In this document: positions 31,068 through 37,208 of the stretch, piece after piece
Position numbering within the stretch: position 1 is the stretch's first letter
Layout of the letters: every line of letters starts with the position of its first letter
Assembly (NCBI GenBank): GCA_041936745.1
Contig: JBHGWS010000084.1
Location: 1 to 37,208 of the forward strand
Length of the DNA: 37,208 nucleotides
Direction: 5' to 3'
DNA from: Darwinibacter acetoxidans_A
Lineage (GTDB): Bacteria > Bacillota > Limnochordia > Darwinibacteriales > Darwinibacteriaceae
Made by a program: the position numbers and the translations under genes
Notes under the pieces: generated by a model
The model's database searches: none
Seen by the model: the letters and a program-made list of their open reading frames with translations, nothing else
What the model was told of the DNA's origin: nothing

Positions 31068-31784
31068 TTACTTTGTCAGTTCTTCCAAAAACTCCCGCAC
31101 TTCTTTTTCAATCTTTGGTTCATCTTTTAAGCCGGGTAGGCCTAAAAGTTCATTTAAAGTGGCAATGGCCGCCTCTTTCTCACCATTATAATCCAAGGAC
31201 TTAGCCAACTGTAAGAGAAATTCTACGTTATCCGGTTCAAAACTTACGGCGATTTTCGCGTTTTCCAAAGAATGTTTTTTGCTGCCAATGCTCAAGGGAA
31301 AGCCGGGAGCCTGATGGTAGAGCTGGCTTAAGACCCAGTAAGCATCAGCATAAGTATCATCGAGCTCCAAAGTCCGATCCAAGGCATCTTTCATGGGCCG
31401 GACCATAAAAAGGCTGCTTAAGATACCCCTGGTTTGGCCGGCGCGGCCGATTAAAGCGGCAAGCCAATAATGGGCGTCCGCCGATTCAGGCAGAATTTCT
31501 ATAGCCTGCTCAGCATATTCTTTACCTGCCTCAAAGACTGCGAGCTTACCTTCTTCTATTTCATCTCCTAAATACAAGTGGGCTTTAGCCATCAGCCATA
31601 GTGCTTCCCCGTCAGCGGGATTTGCGGCTAAGTGATCGTCCAAAAGTGAAATAGCCTTTTCAATTTCCGGGATCTCTTTAGTCACGATGTAACTATCGAT
31701 AGTTTTAAGTGAGGCGGCTGCGGCAGAGTTTGCCAACAGCAGGGCTGACAAAAAAACAAGTACGACTACGGATCGTTTAAGCAA
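31068..31784 (-). CDS. exported TPR protein, TatT-like family
   Basis: Extracytoplasmic helical-repeat protein of 238 aa. The signal peptide spans 1-24 (LLLANSAAAA) with no lipobox. TPR-like helix pairs cover the rest: SLLDDHLAANPADGEALWLMA, a second around 85-115 (EILPESADAHYWLAALIG), a third at about 135-155 (ELDDTYADAYWVLSQLYH) and a fourth near the C-terminus. GILSSLFMVRPMKDALDR and SIGSKKHSLENAKIAVSFEP resemble the TatT (TRAP-associated) family. No TRAP transporter genes are in the window, so that assignment is tentative. RBS GGAGG precedes the ATG. It ends at its own terminator. Confidence 0.8.
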   Translation of the reverse strand: MLKRSVVVLVFLSALLLANSAAAASLKTIDSYIVTKEIPEIEKAISLLDDHLAANPADGEALWLMAKAHLYLGDEIEEGKLAVFEAGKEYAEQAIEILPESADAHYWLAALIGRAGQTRGILSSLFMVRPMKDALDRTLELDDTYADAYWVLSQLYHQAPGFPLSIGSKKHSLENAKIAVSFEPDNVEFLLQLAKSLDYNGEKEAAIATLNELLGLPGLKDEPKIEKEVREFLEELTK

Positions 31785-32024
31785 GATTTAACCTCCTTTC
31801 ATTTTTTTCCTTTTTATTGTATTTCAGCCCCGCCCGCCGTTTCCCTTCCGAGCAGTTTCGCCTTTTGGTTCTAAAAGCGGCAGTGGGCTGGCATGTTTGA
31901 GAAAATAATTACAAAAAGGGCTTGAAAACGGCCTGAAAAAGAGGAACAGGCGGCAAAAAGGAGAACAAAAATTAGAGGGCTTCAAGCTTGCCACAGGCTT
32001 AAGAAACAAAAACGCGGAGGAGGA

Positions 32025-32552
32025 ATGGCAGTGCCTTTTTTTGATTTAGTTGAAAAACGTTTTTCTGTGCGGGCCTATGAAGAGAAAACGGTGGAAAAAA
32101 GCAAGATAGAAAAAATACTGGCAGCGGCCAGGCTGGCCCCTTCCGCCGTGAATTTCCAGCCCTGCCACTTCATTGTTATCGATGAACCGGAGTTAAAGGC
32201 AAAAATTACCGCAGCTTACAGGCGGGATTGGCTTAAAACGGCCCCCGTGATCATTGTCGCCTGCGGTGACCACTCTCAATCCTGGAAAAGGAGGGACGGC
32301 AAAGATCACTGCGACATCGACGTGGCAATCGCAGTTGATCATTTGACCCTGGCGGCAGCCTCTCTCGGCCTTGGCACATGCTGGGTCTGCGCTTTTGATG
32401 CGAAAAAGGTGCACGATGTTTTAAATTTGCCCGAAAACTTGGAACCGATTGCCTTAGTGCCTTTGGGTTATCCCGCCGAAGAAAGAGGAAAAAAGGAGAG
32501 GAAAGCCTTAGGGGAATTGGTAAGCTGGAACGGCTACAACCGGGACCTTTAA
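32025..32552 (+). CDS. nitroreductase family FMN-dependent oxidoreductase
   Basis: Cytoplasmic flavoprotein of 175 aa, short for the family (usual ~170-220). Motifs: RFSVRAYEEKTVEKSKIEKIL at the N-terminus, AARLAPSAVNFQPCHFIV for FMN and substrate binding, and the C-terminal flavin segment HLTLAAASLGLGTCWVCAFD, ending with a GYPAEER motif. It uses NAD(P)H and probably reduces nitro or quinone-like compounds; the physiological substrate is unknown. GGAGGAGG lies just before ATG 32025. It is followed by a long hairpin with a T-run, so it is monocistronic. Confidence 0.9.
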   Translation: MAVPFFDLVEKRFSVRAYEEKTVEKSKIEKILAAARLAPSAVNFQPCHFIVIDEPELKAKITAAYRRDWLKTAPVIIVACGDHSQSWKRRDGKDHCDIDVAIAVDHLTLAAASLGLGTCWVCAFDAKKVHDVLNLPENLEPIALVPLGYPAEERGKKERKALGELVSWNGYNRDL

Positions 32553-32561
32553 AGAATTGGC

Positions 32562-32614
32562 AAGGTGCTGTGACTGCCGCGTTCGAAACCGGCGGCCTTA
32601 ACGGCACCTTTCTT
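32562..32614 (+). terminator. candidate terminator after the nitroreductase gene
   Basis: AAGGTGC (32562-32568) pairs with GCACCTT (32604-32610). An inner CCGC/GGCGG pair extends the stem, and TTTCTTA follows. Confidence 0.55.
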
Positions 32615-32731
32615 ATCCCTCTTCTGTTTTTCCGCTGATGGCGCTGAACAGGGGAGGCCAGCTTTGGAGCCGGCCGTTATCGCAAATGAAAAACTCCCTT
32701 GTTTAATCCGGTGAGGCAATTTTTTAAGAAT

Positions 32732-32763
32732 CTTCTAATTATGCCGATATACATAATAAGAAG
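32732..32763. repeat. inverted repeat upstream of the ParB-like gene
   Basis: CTTCTAATTATG (32732-32743) and CATAATAAGAAG (32752-32763) are 12-bp arms with one mismatch and an 8-bp loop, about 22 bp before the likely start codon. Operator or leader hairpin. Confidence 0.5.
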
Positions 32764-32784
32764 TTTTGAGCGGGAGTTGATTTT

Positions 32785-33526
32785 TTGGCTGATTTGCATG
32801 TAAAAGCGGCGGCGATTTAGGCCAAGAAAAAGAAATCTTAGAGGCGCTTTTAAAAAAGGCAGCCAAACAGCTTTTTGTCAGAGCGGCCCTGGATCAAGTA
32901 CCGCATGAATTCAGCAAAAAGATCCGGGCGAGGTTGCGGGCTGAGAGAATGAAGAGTTTGTTTTAAAGGAATATTATGATCAATTTCAGCCTGCAAATTT
33001 AGAAGAAGCTTTATTTGCCCGCCGCGGCCGGCAGACTCTCTTAAGCCGCGGCTGGCTCGGTTATCCCTGGTATTGGGATGAGCGGCAAAAAGTTGCCGTG
33101 GTTGATTCGCCGGGAGAAACAAGGCCGGGAGGCAACCATCATTTTGGGCCGAATACCAGAGAGTTTGGCCGCTCGGAATTGGGTAGGCTGCGGCACTTGT
33201 ATAAAATTTTTCAACAACAGGATTACCAGCCGGAACTCTTCTCCGATGGTTATATCAGCGGCTATCTTTTAATAAGGGGAGACGACTACCGCTTTGTAGT
33301 TGCAGAAGGGCAGCACCGCGCAGCCTGCCTGGCGAGTCTTGGCATCACTAGGCTCCGCTGCCGGTTTTCGCAAAAGGCGGTTTATCCCAGAACGGTAAAG
33401 TTTCAAGACTTTAAAAACTGGCCGCAGGTCAAAAACGGGGCCTTTAGTGAAATCGAGGCCCTGAGGGTTTTTGAGCGTTTCTTTGCCCGGAATGTGGGCA
33501 GGGACAGGATGAATCTGCAGGATTAA
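32785..33526 (+). pseudogene. ParB/sulfiredoxin-like domain protein broken by two frameshifts
   Basis: The reading frame is interrupted twice, each time at a homopolymer: one A appears missing in the AAAA run near 32803, and one T in the TTTT run near 32962. Adding both gives a continuous 247-aa protein starting at TTG 32785 with GGGAG 8 nt upstream. The N-terminal part reads LEALLKKAAKQLFVRAALDQ, then KKIRARLRAERMKSLF. The C-terminal half, intact from about 32965, contains the ParB-like core YLLIRGDDYRFVVAEGQHRA with GQHRA as the likely functional motif. The function is unknown; such proteins often sit near polysaccharide genes. The breaks could be real decay or sequencing errors. Its end overlaps mrfB by 4 bp, convergently. 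Confidence 0.7.
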
Positions 33527-34740
33527 GCAAGTTTGGTTTCCCGGGCCAGCTTTTTTTCCAATCTTGCCAAGCGGTGTTCCAGGGCCGGCACATTTTTGCT
33601 CCTTGTTTGTAAGCCTAAAGCCAAGGCCCTGTTAGTGAGCCTTTTTGCTTCCTTAAAATCTTTTACCCGGTGCTCGTAATACTTGGCGAGCTCTTCGTAG
33701 GTTGAGAGCTCGTGTGGTGCCACCTCCAAAAGCTCATACCAAAGGCTGACGGCGGCATCATAGCGCTGCTCCCGTTTGTGGAGCAGCGCCGTTTCTTTAA
33801 GCAAGCGCTCCTTCTGGGCTGAATTTGTGCACTTTAAGAGTGCTTGGTTTAAAAAAGCCAGGGCCAGCCCGCTATTATCCATCTCCAAAGCCGCTTGGGC
33901 TAAGGCTTCCGCTTCCCAGGGGCAGAAACAAGTGTGAGGTTCCTGCCGGCCGGCGAGGTGGATGCGGTAAAGCAGTGTTACCATCGAGATAATGTCAATT
34001 ACATTATGCTCCACAATCACCTGCAGCAAGTGGGGGCGGCCCGTTTTCAAATATTCGAAGTAGCGCTGGGGGATCTCAAAGCCCGCAATATCGCCGACTC
34101 TTTTGATCCCCAAGAGGTTTCTTTCCAGGCTGTTTAAACTGCAGCTGGCAAGCTTATGGCGCCAGAGGCGCCTGGCCGGCTGCAAGAGGTCTAACTGGCC
34201 CTGCTCCTGCAGGTTTGTAAAACCCGCCCGCGCCATGGCAAATCTGGTCTGCAAGAGGGGCACGTCGAATCTCCTGCCGTTAAAGGAGATAATGGTGTCC
34301 GCTTTTGCAAATTCTTCGTTTAAAAGATACAGCTGGGCCGGTTCCTCGTTATAGTCGCGCATTAAATACTGCGTTACTGTAAAGGCATTCCCTTCGAAGG
34401 CCCCTAAACCAACTAAGAAGGCATAAGTGCCCGTACCCCCTGCCAGCCCGGTTGTTTCCGTATCTAAAAAGATGGCGTTTTGTAAATCAAATACGATGTT
34501 TTGCCGGGGCAGAATTTTTTTAAAACTGGCATTTTTAACCTGAAAAGCGTTTTTCAAAGAGGCAAACCCCTGCTTTGTTTCCAGCGGAAAGGAATTTTTT
34601 ATGAGATAACAGGTGCCGAAGGGTGTTTTTACCTCTTTGCCTTTTAAGAAAGGATCTAAATTTATTCCGCCTGCTTTGGTTTTCCTTTCGTTTTTCCTCT
34701 CCTGCGGCACAAATTGGCGCAGCTTAGCTTTGAGTTTCAT
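33523..34740 (-). CDS. mrfB: MrfB/YprB-type DEDD exonuclease with TPR tail
   Basis: Metal-dependent exonuclease of 405 aa that partners the MrfA helicase in a nucleotide-excision-independent repair route for mitomycin-type damage, as established in Bacillus subtilis. The RNase H-like domain (about 85-260) carries DxE in FLDTETTG (D93, E95), a further Asp in FNGRRFDVPLL (D159), and EHNVIDI (H245, D249), which complete a DEDDh site. The C-terminal part (about 275-400) has TPR-like helices. It overlaps the helicase gene upstream by 17 bp, so translation is coupled. All key residues are present. It differs from ordinary RNase H proteins in the YprB-specific N-terminal region, and the order mrfA-mrfB is conserved. 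Confidence 0.93.
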   Translation of the reverse strand: MKLKAKLRQFVPQERKNERKTKAGGINLDPFLKGKEVKTPFGTCYLIKNSFPLETKQGFASLKNAFQVKNASFKKILPRQNIVFDLQNAIFLDTETTGLAGGTGTYAFLVGLGAFEGNAFTVTQYLMRDYNEEPAQLYLLNEEFAKADTIISFNGRRFDVPLLQTRFAMARAGFTNLQEQGQLDLLQPARRLWRHKLASCSLNSLERNLLGIKRVGDIAGFEIPQRYFEYLKTGRPHLLQVIVEHNVIDIISMVTLLYRIHLAGRQEPHTCFCPWEAEALAQAALEMDNSGLALAFLNQALLKCTNSAQKERLLKETALLHKREQRYDAAVSLWYELLEVAPHELSTYEELAKYYEHRVKDFKEAKRLTNRALALGLQTRSKNVPALEHRLARLEKKLARETKLA

Positions 34741-36997
34741 GCAGCAGCATCCCCTTTAGAAATCGGGCAGTGTTGATCTTGGCGTTTAGGCCAACCTCCG
34801 CGGCCGGGCCCACGCAGGAAGGGCAGCCATCGGGACAGGAGCAGCCCTGCAGTATCGCCAAGGCGCGCAACAGTAAGCGCTCGTGCACTTTAAAAAGCTG
34901 TTCGCTGAAGCCGACGCCTCCCGGATACTTCTCGTAGATATAAATTGTAGGCAGGCCCGTAAAGGGCGAGCGGATTTGGGCGGCAACGCCTAAATCACCG
35001 GGCTCGCACATCAGCTCCAAAGAAGCAATATTGCCTAAAAGGTGTGAGGCACCTTTCAAGGCACTGTCCAGGGCCTCTCCATCTTGGCCCTTTGCATTGT
35101 CCCGCCGGCTGAACCAATAAGCGCAGGTGTGCATTTCCTGTTCCGGCAGGGAAATTTGACCCCAGCCTAAATTTTCGTGCGTGTAAAATTTAATCTTTTT
35201 ATACATATTGGTTTTGGCCGTGACCATTACTTCACCCCAACTCCGTTCCACTTGGGCCAGTTTTTCTTCCTCGAAAACATCTAAGACCTGTAGATCAACA
35301 TCCAAATTGGCATCGGTGTAATAATCCACATCAACCCGCCTGGCGTAAGCTTTTTGCCGCTCCCAATCTAAATGATCGATATGGAATTGGCTGCTTTCAT
35401 GGATGTAAATAGCACCTTCGTGAATTAACATGGGTGCACTGAAGCGGTCCACCTCACCGATAACCTTTCGCTCACCGCCTGTGGTATCAATGACGGCGAA
35501 ATTTTCTGTGGAGGCACTTCTGAGAGAAATATCCGCCGCGGGATAATTCTCGCTCATCCAGTACCAGCGGCCTGCTACTTTGCGTAAAATCATTTCTTCC
35601 GCCAGAAAATCCAGTATTTCTTGCGGGTCGATGCCTCCAAACTGTTCGCCGTCCGTAAAGGGCAGCTCAAAGGCCGCACATTTTAAATGAGAGACGAGGA
35701 TATAAAGGTTGTTGGGGTTAATGCGGGCAAACTCCGCGCTTTGGTTGAAAAAGTAATCGGGGTTTTGAATGATAAATTGACTTAAGGGGCTGGAATTTGC
35801 CACTAAAATAGCTAAAGAAGGTTCATTAGTCCTGCCGGCCCTGCCCATCTGCTGCCAAGTGCTGGCAATGGTGCCGGGGTAGCCGGTTAGAACCGCCGCC
35901 TGCAGCGTGCCGATGTCGATCCCCAACTCTAAGGCATTTGTACTGACAACGCCTAAAACCCTACCATCCCTGAGATCCTTTTCGATCTGGCGCCTCTGCC
36001 TCGGCAGGTAACCGCCGCGGTAAGCGCGAATTCTTTCCGTTTTATCGCCGAGCCTGCGAAAATCCTTTCTTAAATAACTGACTAAGACTTCCGTATCCAA
36101 GCGGCTGCGGGCAAAAATGATCGTTGGTACCTTTTCCCCTAACAGTTCCTTGGCAACTGCCTGGGCTTCCAAAAGGGAACTGCGGCGGATGCCCAATGGT
36201 TTGTTTACTACCGGCGGGTTATAAAAAAGGATTTCTTTGGCCCCCTGCGGGGCGCCGTTTTCTAAAATCGGCGCCATTTCCCGGCCCACAAGTGCTTCGC
36301 CGTGTTCCTTGGGGTTGGCAATTGTGGCTGATGTGCAGATAAACTGGGGGCTGGAGCCGTAGAATTCGCAGATGCGGTGCAGCCGCCTTAAAACATTCGC
36401 CACATGGGAGCCGAAAACGCCCCTGTAAATGTGGAGTTCGTCAATCACCACATACTGCAAGTTTTCAAATAACCCAAGCCACTTGGTGTGGTGGGGTAAA
36501 ATACCTGAATGAAGCATATCGGGGTTTGTTACAACGATGCTGCCGGCACTGCGGATTGCCCGGCGGGCATCGCCCGGCGTATCGCCGTCATAGGTGTACG
36601 TTTTAATTTTATTACCCAAGCCGGCACTCCACTTTATAAGTTCAGCCACCTGATCCTGTGCCAAAGCCTTAGTTGGGAAAAGATAAAGGGCCCTAGCCTG
36701 AGGGTTTTCAAGCAGGGTTTCTAAAACCGGCAGATTATAACAAAGGGTCTTGCCGGAAGCGGTAGGGGTGACCACCACTATACTGCGGCCGGCTTTTACT
36801 TCCCTAAGTGATTGAGCTTGGTGGCTGTAGAGCTTCGTTATCCCTTTCGCCTTCAAAAGTTTAACTAAGCTTTTGGGTAAAAAAGAAGGTATGGGCTCGT
36901 ACACACCGGGCGCCTCGGGCAGTGTCTTGCGGAAGGTAATATTTCTTTGAAAGCGGGGATTCGATTCAAGTTTTGCCAAAACGGCTTCAGCACTCAT
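34724..36997 (-). CDS. mrfA: MrfA/YprA-type superfamily 2 DNA helicase
   Basis: ATP-dependent DNA helicase of 757 aa. Motif I is TPTASGKT (77-84), motif II is the DELH box (D185-H188), motif III is TSATIANP (SAT 222-224), and motif VI is QMGRAGR in the second RecA domain. The C-terminal DUF1998-type region carries a CSCPDGCPSC cluster (C719, C721, C725, C728) that binds a metal in characterised homologues. RBS GGTAGGTG precedes the ATG. It is the first gene of the mrfAB operon and follows a consensus promoter with a LexA-like box. In B. subtilis, MrfA with MrfB repairs mitomycin C adducts. Confidence 0.94.
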   Translation of the reverse strand: MSAEAVLAKLESNPRFQRNITFRKTLPEAPGVYEPIPSFLPKSLVKLLKAKGITKLYSHQAQSLREVKAGRSIVVVTPTASGKTLCYNLPVLETLLENPQARALYLFPTKALAQDQVAELIKWSAGLGNKIKTYTYDGDTPGDARRAIRSAGSIVVTNPDMLHSGILPHHTKWLGLFENLQYVVIDELHIYRGVFGSHVANVLRRLHRICEFYGSSPQFICTSATIANPKEHGEALVGREMAPILENGAPQGAKEILFYNPPVVNKPLGIRRSSLLEAQAVAKELLGEKVPTIIFARSRLDTEVLVSYLRKDFRRLGDKTERIRAYRGGYLPRQRRQIEKDLRDGRVLGVVSTNALELGIDIGTLQAAVLTGYPGTIASTWQQMGRAGRTNEPSLAILVANSSPLSQFIIQNPDYFFNQSAEFARINPNNLYILVSHLKCAAFELPFTDGEQFGGIDPQEILDFLAEEMILRKVAGRWYWMSENYPAADISLRSASTENFAVIDTTGGERKVIGEVDRFSAPMLIHEGAIYIHESSQFHIDHLDWERQKAYARRVDVDYYTDANLDVDLQVLDVFEEEKLAQVERSWGEVMVTAKTNMYKKIKFYTHENLGWGQISLPEQEMHTCAYWFSRRDNAKGQDGEALDSALKGASHLLGNIASLELMCEPGDLGVAAQIRSPFTGLPTIYIYEKYPGGVGFSEQLFKVHERLLLRALAILQGCSCPDGCPSCVGPAAEVGLNAKINTARFLKGMLLHETQS

Positions 36998-37020
36998 ATT
37001 TTACACCTACCTTTATCCCT

Positions 37021-37049
37021 ATCATAAGGAACGTTTGTTTGTCTGTCAA
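37021..37049 (-). promoter_or_regulatory. sigma-A promoter of mrfAB
   Basis: On the minus strand, TTGACA (37049-37044) and TATGAT (37026-37021) are separated by exactly 17 bp, 24 bp before the ATG. Near-perfect consensus. Confidence 0.88.
37028..37041. promoter_or_regulatory. LexA (SOS) box candidate between -35 and -10
   Basis: GGAACGTTTGTTTG lies inside the promoter spacer and keeps the GAAC-N4-GTT spacing of the Bacillota LexA consensus CGAAC-RNRY-GTTYC. It mismatches at the first and last bases and at the third base of the N4 region. The placement would allow repression. Confidence 0.4.
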
Positions 37050-37144
37050 GAGCTGCAGTGTTTGTGAATCATCTTTGTGAGAAAAGGGGTTTTCGCCTCC
37101 TGCCTGGAATATATTAGAAACGAAAAAGAAAGGGTGTGTCAGAG

Positions 37145-37208
37145 TTGTTCCGAAGGGTATTGGCGGGGTTTTTATTTGCGCTGCTTGTAATTGCGCCGGC
37201 TTTTTCTG
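37145..37208 (+). CDS. start of an exported protein (3' end outside window)
   Basis: TTG 37145 opens a frame encoding FRRVLAGFLFALLVIAPAFS, a typical signal peptide with basic N-terminus and hydrophobic core, behind AAAGGG; an in-frame GTG at 37136 is an alternative but too close to that RBS. Only 21 codons are visible, so the mature protein cannot be named. It is divergently arranged from mrfAB. Confidence 0.6.
   Translation, partial: MFRRVLAGFLFALLVIAPAFS

Overview
The window looks like a chromosomal segment of an anaerobic, probably diderm member of the Bacillota (Firmicutes). Three things point that way: strong sigma-A promoters and purine-rich Shine-Dalgarno sites; paired MinD-type ATPases carrying ferredoxin inserts beside NifX-like proteins, together with an MrfAB/YprAB repair operon; and alpha-2-macroglobulin, PBP1C and three peptide-binding proteins whose signal peptides lack a lipobox, which suggests a periplasm. 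No rRNA, tRNA, CRISPR array or intact mobile element was seen. The taxonomic placement is an inference.

Layout. 1-1069: 3' part of an OppC-type ABC permease. 1.5-9.2 kb: alpha-2-macroglobulin and penicillin-binding protein 1C, overlapping by 4 bp (a yfhM-pbpC type pair). 9.5-10.1 kb: an orphan NuoE/HndA-like [2Fe-2S] subunit behind a perfect TGTGAA-N4-TTCACA palindrome, a likely Rex operator. 10.1-13.2 kb, minus strand: a large multi-TM GAF-GGDEF-EAL protein that shares a bidirectional terminator with the NuoE gene. 13.2-14.45 kb: 1.2 kb with no intact gene, containing hairpins, gene remnants and a promoter. 14.45-18.4 kb: two tandem MarR-like regulators and a PAS-PAS-TM-GAF-PAS-GGDEF-HD-GYP protein. 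MarR-type palindromes lie before the last of these and again after the next cluster.

18.5-22.3 kb: a divergent conserved hypothetical gene, then a tightly coupled NifX-like / MinD-Fd / MinD-Fd / NifX-like operon behind a consensus promoter, then a small PAS-like protein with a degenerate kinase dimerisation helix. 22.4-29.35 kb: a peptide/oligosaccharide ABC transporter region of three paralogous binding proteins and one permease pair, with no ATPase gene. 29.4-31.8 kb: a small membrane protein, an exported PIG-L deacetylase with an unusual C-terminal extension, and an exported TPR (TatT-like) protein. 32-33.5 kb: a nitroreductase and a ParB-like gene broken by two single-base homopolymer deletions. 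33.5-37.0 kb, minus strand: mrfB-mrfA, with a consensus promoter that contains a LexA-like box. 37.1 kb to the end: start of an exported protein.

The parts most worth follow-up are the redox/Fe-S regulatory theme (Rex-box NuoE; NifX-MinD-MinD-NifX cluster with shared CATATG-centred palindromes), the lipobox-free binding proteins, the degenerate sensor at 21757, and the LexA-like box before mrfAB.
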